Assembly (NCBI GenBank): GCA_030280995.1
Contig: JASXTE010000015.1
Coordinates: forward strand, 23,433,501 to 23,497,500
DNA length: 64,000 nt
Direction of reading: 5' to 3'
Origin: Hemileia vastatrix
Taxonomy: Eukaryota; Basidiomycota; Pucciniomycetes; Pucciniales; Zaghouaniaceae
In this document: positions 45,290 through 57,176 of the stretch, in pieces
Layout of the letters: every line of letters begins with the position of its first letter
Numbering within the stretch: position 1 is the stretch's first letter
The notes under the pieces: generated by a model
Database searches by the model: none
The model's input: the letters and a program-made list of their open reading frames with translations, nothing else
What the model was told of the DNA's origin: nothing
Program-made: the position numbers and the translations under genes

Positions 45290-46255
45290 TATCAAAACAA
45301 AGAATGCCTCCAGAATGAGGATTAACCACCCACTAACATTACAAAGAAAAAAATTGTAAAATTCAATGTCTAAAATTTCATGGTGAAAATTTATGCTGGA
45401 AAGTAATTATTTTTGGTAGAAGTGTTCACAGGGGAACCTTCTAAATTAAATATTGACAAGTTTGGAGTTATTTGATGGGATGGATGCTCTATACACAATT
45501 AACCCACAACTTTTGTTACCAATGTTTCCGTGTTTCTAATTGAATCCTGGCTTTGTTTTTTTCATATAGGTAGACCTCTAAGACTATAAACTGGATCACT
45601 ATGATGTCAAAACTACCATGCTTATTTGAAAGCTGGATTCAAGATTTTATTTTTATTTTTTATTTTTAGTTATTGGAATTTTATGTTTGAATTTTATTTT
45701 AATTTTATTTTAAATTTTATTAAATAAATTTATTTTTTTAGGGATAATTCTCACTGGTGATCTCCAATAATCCCAACAAATTGGAGGGAGCACACCCAGT
45801 GAACATTTCTCTATTTTGTTATTTATGTTTTTCTAATTTTTAAAAATTTGTTTATGTTTTATTTTTAATTTCTTCCCTGTGTATCCCACATCAAGGTGCA
45901 CTTGAATGTGGGTATGATGTCAGGTCTTTGGCTCATCAAATGGCTGGGGGGCATCTTTATATTTTTTTAATTTTAGAACACCTTTAAATTTTTTTTTTCA
46001 TTTACACAAAAAAATAAAAACAATAAAAATAAAAATAAATAAAAAAATAAAAAAATAAAAAAAAAATTATATCATTGATTTAAACCAATATTACTAAATC
46101 TTTTATAATATATAAAATTAAATTTTCTTTTCCCTATATTTTATTTTATTTTAATTATTTCTTTTCCTTTTATTATATATTGAAAAAGAAGATGGGATTT
46201 ACCAATTTTTGATGAATACTGGATCTTATTTTAAGACATTCTTTTACTACTCCAA
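45290..46255. other. copy B 3' untranslated region, AT-rich
   Basis: No coding sequence. Contains an A-rich simple repeat at 46005-46065. Part of the internal 3' region of the retrotransposon. Confidence 0.5.
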
Positions 46256-46640
46256 GAATTTAAAATGGCAGTTTTACAAGCTTACTTTTAAGATTTTTGT
46301 TTAATATTGGATCTTTTAGTCCTACAAGACTTAAAACTGACTGGTTTTCCAGAGTTTGTCAAAATGTGTGGCTTTTGATTTTTTTTGGGATCTGTTAGTC
46401 CATCAAGACTTAGAACTGAAAAATCTAAGAGGAAAATTCCAAGAATTTATGATCAATTGAATATTTGGACCACTATGACCCTAAACTGGAAATTACTTTC
46501 TCTTTTGTCTACCACGACCTTAAACTTGCAATTCATTCATTTTATGGGCAATTTAGGTAGGGTTTTGAAGAAGGGTTAGTCCACCAAGACTATAAACTGG
46601 GAATTGATAAGATTTTTGGTTACCCAAGGCTTTCAACTGG
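46256..46640. repeat. degenerate motif repeat, copy B 3' region
   Basis: Six or more phrases resembling GTCCACCAAGACTTAAAACTG plus AAATT, spaced 40-60 bp apart, for example near 46318, 46395, 46465, 46510 and 46578. Same family of repeats as 37770-37990. Confidence 0.6.
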
Positions 46641-47329
46641 GAATGTTAATCTTTTTGGTCAATAAATTCAATCATTTTTAATTTATCACTGGTTCATCAG
46701 TAATCAAACTGAAAATCAGTCATTTAGAAAACTCAATCATTGATGGATATGGTGCAGCTAACTTTAGGAAATGAGAATGTCATAAAATGGATCTGTTTTA
46801 TTATTTTTAAAGAAAGGTAGAAATCTAAAAAAATTATTGGCAGGAATTTAAAAAGTGGATATGGTTACCCTGCACTATGGAGATTGTAGAGTTTTTGCAT
46901 AATAGGGTGCAGAAACAGGATGCACTCAAAGGCTGGAAATAAAGGTGCTTAGAAATTCTGGAAAAACATAGAAAATTCTGACAGTTTTAAAGCAGTTTAA
47001 AGGGCTGTAAATTTATTTGAATGTTGTGATGCTTAATCTTTTGAAGGAGGATTAGGTAGTTGTTACTGTAGTGTGCCTCATGTTAGGCTATTTTAGATGA
47101 AGCTTTGAAGACCTAATGGCAGGGATTGGATCAAAGTATTCAGCTCAGTAGGTGTAGGGCCTACTCTCTCATGTTGTACTAAAGAGATACTGGTAGAGGG
47201 GAGTCTGAAAGGACTCAAAACTTGCTCTCAGTAGTGGAATCATCACAAGGAAAATACAGTTTATTAAAAATTTATATCAATAAAAGTCAGATAGAAAAAT
47301 AGGATCAACCAGACAGAATGTTTAACAGC

Positions 47330-48050
47330 ACTAAAGAAAAAATTTTTAAAGAAAAGAAGAACAATCAAAACAAATAATATCTTTGAAATACTTCTACATT
47401 GGCATCAGAACTTTGCATTAGAAATCTTATCTTCATAATGTCATCATCATCATTGGCTGTATTTTATTGAAAATAAGTTAAAAAAATTAGCTTCATATCA
47501 TCACAAAAATCTTAAAAGAGATATCTATGATATTTTGGTTAATGGTTTATATAGTCAAATAGAACCTGGCCAACATCATCTGTATTGGTGATTTTGATAG
47601 CTTAAAATTAAAAGGGTGGAAAAGTTTGTAAGGTGGATTTAAAAATATTAATAAAAGGAAAAACTTTTAGAGCTAGGAAATAAAGTTTCAGCAAAACTGA
47701 AAGGAGAAACCAGAATAATGGGATTAGGATCTTGATCAGGCTTTGGAAGCTCAGGATCAATATTAGGTTTTTTGAAGGAGGAAGCTGTTTTGGCCCTAAT
47801 ATTTCTAAAGAAAGTTTGAATTTTGGATAGTCTCTTTTTGGGTATGGTAGGATCTGGTAAAACTTCTGGGCCTTTGTAGACTTTGGTTCTGGAAGGAATT
47901 ATTGGAAAAATACATTTAAATTTTTTAGCCTGCAGAGATCACAGGCAGTTCTTCCAAGAAGACCAGGATTAGATATTAAGCAAGGAGCCTGGTATCTGGA
48001 GCATAATTAGAATGGGAAAGCTAAATACTTTGAAAAAATTTTAAACTGAT
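47330..48050 (-). pseudogene. antisense cysteine-cluster ORF of copy B
   Basis: Counterpart of 38620-39362 on the same strand. Reads CSRYQAPCLISNPGLLGRTA, then CDLCRLK, and one frame over RNIRAKTASSFKKP and VSPFSFAETLFPSSKS. The C-terminal part (RYLF, DFCDD, MKIRFLMQSSDANVEVFQR) is recognisable. The first Cys of the N-terminal cluster is lost, and frameshifts separate the parts. Conservation of the CDLCRLK core in two diverged copies indicates a real ancestral gene in this retrotransposon lineage. Confidence 0.5.
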
Positions 48051-48176
48051 GATGATGAAGATGAAGCTAAATATGTGTATTGGAGGAGATGGTTGAAGAG
48101 GATGAAGAAGGGATGAATATATAATCAATCAATTATTCAAATTTAAGAATGGGGACATTCTTCATTGGAGGGAGGA

Positions 48177-49262
48177 TGCGACAGTCTAAAGTTTAGTATG
48201 ACACTTAAAATACTTTTAATTTAATTGGGGATAATTATTTTGGAGATCAGAAAGGCCATTCTAATTATATATATTTTTATTATAAAAAGAATTGATAGTT
48301 TATTGCAAAAAATGTGTCAAATAATTGAGTCAAGATGAATTATTTATTTAACAGTCAAGAATTTCAATTATAGATTAAAAAATGCAGGGAAATGAAATTT
48401 AGGAGTCTTAAGAACCTTTAAAAGTTTTTGGGGAGTATTAATAATTTTATAAAGTATTTTTGATTATTTTTGATTTTAGATATTTACTTAATTTAATGAT
48501 TTTTAACTCAGTTAATAGGGTTTCACTGGCTACGAAAAATTTAATGGGATGTTCTCCAGATGTAACTCTATCATCTGTAATTTTATAAATTTTTTATTAA
48601 GGTTTTAAGGTTCTATTTGAGTCTTGGAGTCCATGTGAGCTCAGTACAGACTCTTGGATACTTCAGAGGGAGAAATGGGGCATGTGACTTGACTATGCAT
48701 ATAAAGGCTTTAGACTCAAAATTAGTAGACATCTAACATCTAATCAAACTTAAAAACTAACAACAGAAACACATAATAAAAAACTAAAATCATCATTAAA
48801 ATGCATAATAACAAACTATCATAATCATTTTTACAAAACGTTTCATAAATTGTAATACCCTAATAAAATAACATTTTTTATAAAACTCATCATAAAGATT
48901 ACACAAAAACTCATTAACATAAACTTATAGGGTATCATTGGAAAGGTCAAAACTTCAGATACTCAAGTTTAAAATCTTTTTACTAAAACAAAAACTTCAT
49001 AAAAACATATAAATCTATCATTTAGATAACTTTTCTTAGTGCAACTTTACTGTTATATTTCTTTCTCTTTACATAATGAACACCAATTCTACATCTCTAA
49101 ATGTTTTATATCAATTGGAAAACTGTTAATTTTATATCAAGTAGGTTCTTAAGCTTAGTTTATTTTGAGCTCTTTTTTAACTTAATGGGACAGGGTCTTC
49201 TTCTGTTTGTCCAACTACCTTGGATTCCACTTAAAGCAAGCAACTGTCAGAGTATTTCTAAA
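48177..49262 (+). repeat. 3' LTR of copy B (1086 bp)
   Basis: Preceded by the purine tract GGAGGGAGGA. Starts TGCGACAGTCTAAAG and ends TTTCTAAA; CA is expected at this end. Same length as LTR 28300-29385. Confidence 0.85.
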
Positions 49263-49344
49263 TTATGTGTTTACTATTGTGTATTAGTTTGTTTTAGTTT
49301 CAAAAAAAATGAATGTAAAAAAAATAAGCTACTCCTTTTTTTGT

Positions 49345-50262
49345 TCAAATTAATTATCTCCACCTTGAGAAGGGTTTTGACTCAAATGAGTAGTTGTAGC
49401 ATCAGAAAAACTAAGACATCATGAAAAACCCTCTTCTTGAATAACCTGAGATGATAAAAGCTTCTCTTCTTTTTTTTCCAGGTGAGAAGTTGAGATTTCA
49501 AGGAGATGATAGCAGTTATGCATTGTTTTGTATAGCTATTAATTAAGCCATACCCTAAAAAGAAGATATTTTCTAAATGTTTCAAGGTGACTCTATCACC
49601 ATTAAAGCCCAAGTAATATAGTGTTTTAGTCAATTTAATTTAAAGATAATGTTATTATTTTGATAATTTTTGTGTAACACATGGTGATCCCAAATATGCT
49701 CAAAAAATTGAATGAAATATTCCAGGGAAGTCTTGAGTAGTGTTTAAAAACTGGGTATAGATAAGTTTAGGAGTGACTGAATTTTGTACTTGAGGATATG
49801 AAGTACTTGTGGCTTTCTGAGAAAAATTTAATGTTTCCTGAAAAATTTTTGATAAAAAAAAAGGTTTTCTTCAAGATAAGAATCAGAATCAAAGTACAAA
49901 TCCAAAAGAAGATCAAGATCTATGGAATTTATTTTTTAATGTAATTTAATACCATTTGTGAGTAAGAAAGGTATTAATATTATATGATATGAAAATTAAA
50001 GTGTTGTAAAATATTTTGAGTTACGCAGAAAAATTAATACATTGAAGAGTGCTTCAAATGAATGGGTTGATTCTGACAAAAAAGTGAAATAGGAATTCAT
50101 TTTTAAAGCAGCACTCTTGGTTTAAAAAATGAAAATTTTATTGAAATAAGTGACTTCTTTCAGTTTTGAGATAAACCAATGTTGAGGCTAGTGTGTTTTG
50201 GAAATCAGAACCTTAATAAGTGCAGTTTTTTAAGTGTGAATTTTCCAGAACTGACAATCCCT
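49345..50262 (-). mobile_element. truncated PIF/Harbinger element (copy 4, subfamily 2) with transposase remnant
   Basis: Minus-strand transposase N-terminal half related to 18361-19000: 49633-49382 reads LENIFFLGYGLINSYTKQC, ITAIISLKSQLLTW. Upstream sequence matches the 5' leader of Harbinger 2, ending in the TIR CCAGAACTGACAATCCCT at 50262. It is cut at about 49345, near where Harbinger 2 also loses its transposase, at the intron position. No Tet-like cassette is attached. Confidence 0.78.
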
Positions 50263-51199
50263 AATTGTATGATCAGATTGTGTGTAGAAGCACAGGCTTT
50301 GTACTGATTTGACCATTAGGTAGAAGATGAAATTTTTTTATCTTTATTTAAGTGGTGGGATGCTCCTTGTTAGGTGAGAACCATGTCATATTTTGATTCA
50401 AAAAAAGGGTAAATATTGGATAAAAGATTAATGAGTGAGTTTATCAGGAAAATAGAAAGAAAGTAAAAATTAACAAAATGTGAAAGATTAATAATAGAAG
50501 TTATAAAAAATTACCAAATACAACACATATGCACACCACAAAGAAGGTACCAAACATTTCATCAGAAAAAAAATACATCTTCCATGATCATTTTTATTTC
50601 AAATGCTTATTTGTCATCAAACACATATTTTTTTAGGTGAAACAAGCCATCAAAACACTTCCTTTCTTCATCATTATTTGTCAGAACTAGGTAAAGACAT
50701 TCCTAAACCTAGTTTCTCTTCACCTACTCCATAAGGGCTTATTCATACAAGTGATATATGTGACTCACCAGCACTTAATCAAGCCCTTAAACATACACTT
50801 ACCCTTAATATTCATCACTTCTCACTTTTGTTGCAATAAATTTCTCAAGTTTCATTCACTTTTGTTCAGCTCTCAGCCTTAAACCTACTTAGCATTTGCA
50901 ATTGCATAACATTTATATGATTCTGTCTCACTATGTTATCTCATCTTCTTTTCATCTTTCACTTGAATCACTCATTTTTGGTTCTGATACTTCTCCCTCC
51001 ACAAATCTAAACCTAAGTCACTTTCTCCTTTTTTTTATTTTCTGATTGAAATATTGACCAAATCACTTCAGAATCCAACTTGTCTTCAGGTAATTTTTTT
51101 CTATAGTTTTAAGCCCTTTTCAAAGCCAGTAATAAATGTCATCATTCCTCCAATAATTTTCTGACTTTTCAGGTAATTTTTTCATTTTATATCATAAAA
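50263..51199. other. no recognisable gene
   Basis: AT-rich with pyrimidine-rich patches (50640-51170). No frame longer than about 60 codons with recognisable content. Possibly a unique region. Confidence 0.45.
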
Positions 51200-51460
51200 C
51201 ACTACACAATATAGGGGGTGGACTTGCTAGCAAGTCCTCAACCTGAACTCAGATGGAACTCAGGTGGAACTCAGACTGAACTCATACTGAACCCATACTT
51301 AACTCAACTTGAACACCCACCTAAAACTTTCCTGCTGAGTTGTGTTCATCCCTGATTTCATGGTTCCTTTATCAGTAGCTCAATGTGTTTTCAATCTGTG
51401 GTGAGTTTGGGTCCAAGGTTGCGGACTTGCTAGCAAGTCCACCCCCCATATTGTGTGGTG
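51200..51460. mobile_element. CACTA-type MITE, copy 3
   Basis: 261 bp with ends CACTACACAATATAGGGGG and CATATTGTGTGGTG and 3-bp duplication AAA (51197-51199 and 51461-51463). Close to copy 2; each end holds the 18-bp perfect palindrome GGACTTGCTAGCAAGTCC. Confidence 0.9.
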
Positions 51461-53557
51461 AAATTGATAGTTTGAAATTTATATCTTTTCAGAACTGATT
51501 TAATCCCTCTTATAATTTGATTTAACATCCAGCCACATTATATTGGAAAATCTTGAAAAGATGTATTATTACAAGAATGGGTAACATTGAAGAAGAAAGT
51601 TGGATTGTAGTTAGGAATCCCCATTAAATCTATTTGAGCCTTGAGAAATACTAATTTAGCCAGACTATTGAGTCCACCTGAAGAAAAAAGAAGACAAAAA
51701 AATTTATACTTCTGGTTTAAAATTGGAACCAATTAGGATATAAAAATAAAAGTATTTTTGGGGATTGGAGGCCCTTTCCTCAGTTAAATTTTGAGATCCA
51801 TTACCAATTTCTTTCAGTAGTGGTACAATGTGGCAGCTCTTTTCATTCAAAAAATTACCAATGATCATATTTTTTTTTCTTCTTGAAATAATCCAAAAAA
51901 CATGAGCTCTAGATGATCTCTACTGTAGAATAGCTGGATTTGATACTTCATTAAATAACAGTATTTCTTTTGAAAAAAATGGAGCTAAATTTTACTTAGA
52001 ACTTTTCAACACATCTTAGATTCAATATTTGAATGAAATAAAGTATTACACTTCAATATATGTTAATTTTATTTTTGGGTGCAACAATGGTGCAGAAAGA
52101 ACACAACACTTATTTAACAATTGTATTTAGCACTTAAAGGTCTTAAGTAGGTCTTAAGTGCAAAAAATGTTTTTTGTAACTGTTGAACAACTTTTGCCTA
52201 ATTGTTGTGTCCCATGGAAAAACAAAAATTTGACATAGTGTTAGGAGATGGTGGTTGTTACAAGAAGAGAGGGTGTGAAAAAAATAAGAAGATGAAAAAA
52301 GGTACAGAAGATCTCCAATATTTCTTGAAGATTCATAGATGAAATTTAAAAAAATTTGAATAGAAGTAGAATTTTTTATAATAATTTGAAAGTTTGAATA
52401 GAGACCTGAAATAAATAATCTAGTTTAGTGCCTATATTGTGAGCCAATATATTGAAAGTAGCTTGTTCAATAGAGTAAATGAATAAAATAATCCAGTACT
52501 ATTTCTTCCTTTTTCTATTGAAATATATTGGTTTTTTCCGCAAGTATTGGTTTTGTAATTTATCTTTTAATTTTTTATTCCAGTTATAAATTAAAAATAT
52601 ATATTTATAAGGACTCATTATCAACTTTTTACTATATAATTAAAATATAAGTGTAAAAATTATATCAAAAAAAATTATATCTCTGAAAATTTCAAAAAGA
52701 GTTTAAATGGTATGTTTTTTTAGATTTCACTAGAAGAAATAACTATAATTTATATTAATAGTATAAACCTATTGATCTAATTTTCTATAAAGATAAAACT
52801 CTAAATATCAAGCCTGAATGCCTAAGACACAGTGGATTCAGATAGAAAATTAAATATTATGGTATCATGAGACCTGTGCTCAGTCATTGCTCAAATTGTT
52901 CTCTAATAATATTCAATTTAATTTCCAACCTCTTCTCAATCTGGGTTCAAACTATGAATAATTTTATTTTTCAATTTGTTTACATCTGATTTTTCATTAG
53001 TGTTTTAGCATATTCCAAACCATTTCAAATAAGGTTGAAACTTCTAGCAGTTCATCACCAAATTTCCTATGGTAAATATTTTTTTCAACAAAAAAAATTG
53101 GTAGAAAAACAAAAATCTTGGGTGCTTGACAACAGGAACCAACTCTAATATATTTCATTGTTTTTAATTTGAAGGTAAGGAACTGACTGGTCTGGCAAGA
53201 TACAAAATTTGATTTATTTTCTTTTTTAGTTGAAAAAAATAAAGTGTTATACTTCATAATTCTGCATTTACATGTCATTTTACCAAAAAAAAAAAAAAAA
53301 AAAAACCAATGGAGTTAACCTTTATTGTATATCCAGGTTTGTTTCTCAGAAAGTGCTATTTTGAGTCAAGTAAATAATTTATGTTGAGTTTGAAATAAAC
53401 TAATTTGGAATTCCACAATTTTTCTAAAACCTTAAGTTGAACAAGATTTGTAATTTCAAATTTTATTACTCTGAAACCTCCTAACATGTAAAAGAAGACT
53501 CTCATAGCCTATCTCAAAGAAAAGAGACCCACTATAGGTAAACTTTTACAGAAGACC
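51461..53557. other. no recognisable gene; one weak inverted repeat
   Basis: AT-rich DNA. At 52096-52215 the ends GAACACAACACTTA and TAATTGTTGTGTCC are inverted and inner GCACTTAA/TTAAGTGC arms also pair, suggesting a tiny degenerate MITE. A poly-A run lies at 53285-53305. No gene is supported. Confidence 0.4.
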
Positions 53558-53562
53558 ATTTA
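53558..53562. repeat. target site duplication ATTTA, left of copy C
   Basis: ATTTA at 53558-53562 and 63256-63260 flanks the element exactly. Confidence 0.92.
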
Positions 53563-54371
53563 TGTCAGCCAGGCTACTAGACTCACCCAGTAAAATAATT
53601 GATTATCTTACTGAAGTGAAGCCATGCCTTTTTAATACTTATTAATAAAATAATTAATTATTTAAACTACTTATGTATTACTTAAAAATAACTAGTTAAG
53701 TACATTAAGAAAGGTAGATAATTAATAAAAGATAATAAGTACCTTTCCCATACATATTTTATTCCCTAACACTGGTGATCAATCATACAGAGAAGTAGGA
53801 ATAAAATTAGTATTAAAAAATAATTAAAAATTCTAAAAAATTCAAATTCTTTTATTAAGAATTGTAAATACTGTTGAATCTACATTTTGAAATCAAATGT
53901 TTAGTATTAAATGTGACAATCAAGAGAAACTTAAGTTTTATTTCAAATAATACTGATATCTTCCTTGATGCTCCATTTAGTATAGATTCTATTATTTCAC
54001 ATACTTTCTTTTATTTAACTTTTCCCTCTCATACTCTTGTATTAGGAGATATTAATCCCGTGTTTTGTTTTCTCACATTTTGCCTATAAAAGGCCCCTCC
54101 TTTCTGTGCTTTTCCGTCATTCCTTTACTACATTATTTTATTACAATTACAAACATAAAAACTTATTCCTATATTTTATAACATTAGTATTTACAATAAC
54201 GTAACTCTGATCTATAAATTATATCAATATTTTAAATCTACCTCTTTTATTTTAGTAAATAAATCACTTTGATAAAGGAATACGTACCACTTGTTGAGAA
54301 TCCATTATAACCCGTAAAATCCTCGTAAAAACCCCGTACCAAATATTCTAGACCAAAAGGGGACCTTGACA
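53563..54371 (+). repeat. 5' LTR of copy C (809 bp)
   Basis: TGTCAGCCAGGCTACTAGAC...GGGGACCTTGACA. Contains TATAAAAG at 54085. The small open frame at 53874-54089 lies in the LTR and is not a gene. Confidence 0.95.
54085..54092 (+). promoter_or_regulatory. LTR TATA box
   Basis: TATAAAAG followed by GCCCCTCC, the only GC-richer patch of the LTR. The identical position in the 3' LTR is 62969-62976. The solo LTRs keep TATAAAAAG at 34170 (plus) and 59841-59849 (minus strand). Confidence 0.6.
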
Positions 54372-55257
54372 ATTGGGAACCTTTCCAAAATATCAACAGC
54401 GCAACGTTAATTGAGGCATAATCAAAGGGACCATTGGTGTATGAGTACCTGTAAAGGACGAGAGAGGTGAGAAAACGACGAACATCATACATCACATGAC
54501 AAAGGTTTTTGCTGCAAACGGGAATTGAACTGCGCTCCGAAACTTAGGTTCATATACTGACTAAACGTCGTATATATTGTGGTAATTATTGATATTACTA
54601 TTTGTGGGTTACTTTTCACTCTTCATTTGCTACGTATTTCCTTTTACTCAGCACTATGTAAGTGGCATTAATTTGCTCATTTTACAGGGGGAGGTGTCTG
54701 GTAATTTGGAATTTATTTTTATTTTTCCTGGTTGACCATAATAGAGCAATAAGTGTTTTTAGTCCCAGAAGTAATAAAATAATTATATTTTTATATTATT
54801 TATTATAATTTTTCAGTTGACATTTGTCCTGATTAATTTAAATTTTAATTGTTCCAGTTTACAAATTTTCCTGACAAAAATATTTTTTTTAATTAATAAA
54901 TAATTCATATTTAATTACTTCAGTTGACCTTGATTCCTTGAAGTTCAATAAATTTTTGTTAATTAATAAAACTCATATTTAATTACTTCAGTTGACATTA
55001 AGCCCTGGTAATAAATTAGTTGATTTAAATCCTGAAATTAATTAATTAAAATTTTTAATAAAAAATTTTAATTTATCTCTTCAGTTGATTATATTATAAT
55101 CCTGGTTTTAAACTGTTTTGAATTAATAAATTGATTATTATTTTAGTTGATTTTATCCCAAAAAAATTTTATTTTATTATTTTTCTTTTTAATATAAAGT
55201 AAAAATATAAATTAATTTATCTTATTTTCTCCTCTCTCATTGCAGTAAAAACTAGAA
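54372..55257 (+). other. 5' leader of copy C with primer-binding-like start and a tRNA-like patch
   Basis: Begins two bases after the LTR with TGGGAACCTTTCC, a plausible primer-binding site; I could not match it to a tRNA. On the minus strand, 54515-54575 has a box B-like AGTTCAATTCC and a box A-like TAGTCAGTATATG at tRNA spacing. The T-arm does not pair, so no functional tRNA is called. From 54700 the leader is AT-rich, with several GTTGA-containing phrases. Confidence 0.45.
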
Positions 55258-57176
55258 ATGACTGATCAAAGTTTCTCTGCTGCACGTGAAGAAGAATTGG
55301 ATTTGATTGATTATGATGAGGCTACTTCTGTAAGTTCCCATTTAACTAAAAAATTAGCTCAAATTGATCAATCATTGCCCAAATCAGGATGTAGAAATGG
55401 AGGAAGTGGAAGTTCTGGTGGAAACTCAGGAACAGAAACCTATTATAAACCCCCCAGAAGGACTTCCAAAAGGCTTCAAGATTAAAAATAATGCCATTGC
55501 CTCAACAAGTAAAGAACCTGTCAACACATATAAAGGAACTAAGGACAGAAAACTTGAAATTGAGGTCAAAGGTAGATGCTCTAGAAGAAAAGGTAAGAAA
55601 AATAGATGCTTTTCTTCAAGAGAAGAGGAAACCTCCTCCCAACAGGGATCTTCAGCAATTGGCTCCCCAGCAGCCAGAGAAGGTGGAAGTATCCAAGTGG
55701 CAGTGGGATTAGCTGAACACTCAGTGGGATTACCTGGCTCAAAACCAACAGATGCCCCAAGCAGGTCCATCCAGACACAACCAAGTCAACCCAACACCTC
55801 CTCACCCCTATCAAGGAGGAAGAAGAAGAAAAAACAATATGATCTTGCCCAGCAAACCTTGGTAAGCCCCTCTATTGATTCTCAAGTACCATTTTTTGTA
55901 ACTAATCCAGTTCCCTCAGGTAATTATGGAAGAGGAGATGAGACTGTGAGACCTCTAGAAAACAGTAGACAAATTACTCAAATATCAAATGTATCTAATC
56001 CTTTAGTTCTGATTGCTACTTCAATGATAAATCCTGATATGGCTATTATTGATGAGACACTTGAACCTGAGTTTTATGAGATGCTGGAAAGTTACTCTGT
56101 TTCCTTACTGAGAAACACACCAGATGTAGCTAACATCAATGATCAATATTTGAGAAATATTATTGCCAAACAAAACCATATAATGAACAACATGAAATTG
56201 ACTCAGAAATATAATAGTTTGTTAACTGAGCAGGGTTATCAGGCATTAAAAAGTGAATCACAGAGAGTCTCTGATGAATTGTCTCATTACAAAGCAACCC
56301 ATGAAAAGAAAGTTGCTTAATGGCAAAATATAAAAAATGATTTGTCTAAACTGAAAGATACTGTATCTGCCTGTTGCCAGAAGGTGGAGATAGATAAGAT
56401 GAATCTGAAAAGATTTAAATGACCATTTTTCATCTTTTCAAAATAAGAATCAGTTATCTTTTGCAACAATCAATGAGAGTTTATCTAGTCTTCCAAGATT
56501 GAAAACTAGACTAACAACCATTGAGGAGAAATTGAACTCATTGTTTATTGCTCAAAAGTATTCTGAGATTTCTTTGAAGGAACAAATAGTACAGGATGCT
56601 CCAGAGTTACCTGTGGCTAGTTCATCTAAAAGTAAATTAGTTCCAGAAATACATGTTGATACCCCTGAGTTTCCATTAAAAATTAATGATGCACCAGGAC
56701 CTTTGACAGAGGGATTAAAAAATGAGATTACTGCCCAACTAGAGAAGTTAAAGCTGCTCCTTACTCAGAAACAAGCTTGTACTAAGGAGACTCCTTCAAA
56801 TCAAAATAATTGGCCAAAACTTGACCAGTACCCAACATTTGATGGTGATTCTTCCTCTGATTGGCAACAATTTATTTGCAGAATTGATAACTTTAAAAAT
56901 TCTTACAAACTTCCAGATGAGGAAATTGTGTCAAAGTTAATTTCTTTGTTTACTAATGTTGCCCTAATGTGGTATGAATCTGTTCTCCTGGATGGGAATG
57001 ACTACTCATGGGAGGATTGGAAGAAATTGATTAAAGCACAATTTGGTGGCTTCAAGTTCAGAATGTCTCAACAAAGGCAGTATGAGGAAACTAGATATAG
57101 CTCTTCTACTGATAAACCTATTGAGTTTTTAATGAAACTTGTAAAAATCTTAAGGGCAATGGACCCAAATATGTAG
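55258..57176 (+). pseudogene. gag of copy C
   Basis: Starts MTDQSFSAAREEELDLIDYD at the first ATG after the leader. It changes frame near 55364, 55490, 55713 and 56430. The N-terminal half has a coiled coil (LKLRSKVDALEEKVRKIDAF) and a Pro/Gln-rich region. The middle (56030-56300) is helical. The last piece (56499-57176) is a retrotrans_gag-type capsid domain: WPKLDQYPTFDGDSSSDWQQ, FICRIDNFKNSY and WKKLIKAQFGGFKFRMSQQR. It ends at a TAG (57174) where copy D encodes Tyr. Confidence 0.82.

Larger units (their letters stand above)
40271..49262 (+). mobile_element. Ty3/Gypsy retrotransposon copy B, 5'-truncated
   Basis: Begins abruptly in protease sequence after the truncated LTR of copy A. It runs through RT, RNase H, spacer, a full-length integrase region and the antisense cysteine ORF to its 3' LTR at 48177-49262. 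It lacks gag. It is less fragmented than copy A in the integrase, and keeps a D-S-G protease site. Multiple stops and a CACTA-type MITE at 41081-41342 leave it inactive. Confidence 0.85.

Noticed and set aside
53874..54089. 71-codon frame repeated at 62758-62973 as a small gene
   Set aside because: Both copies lie inside the two LTRs of copy C at the same LTR position; no sign of coding constraint.
54500..54585. A tRNA gene on the minus strand
   Set aside because: Box A and box B-like motifs exist, but the T stem and acceptor do not pair, so it is reported only as a weak observation.
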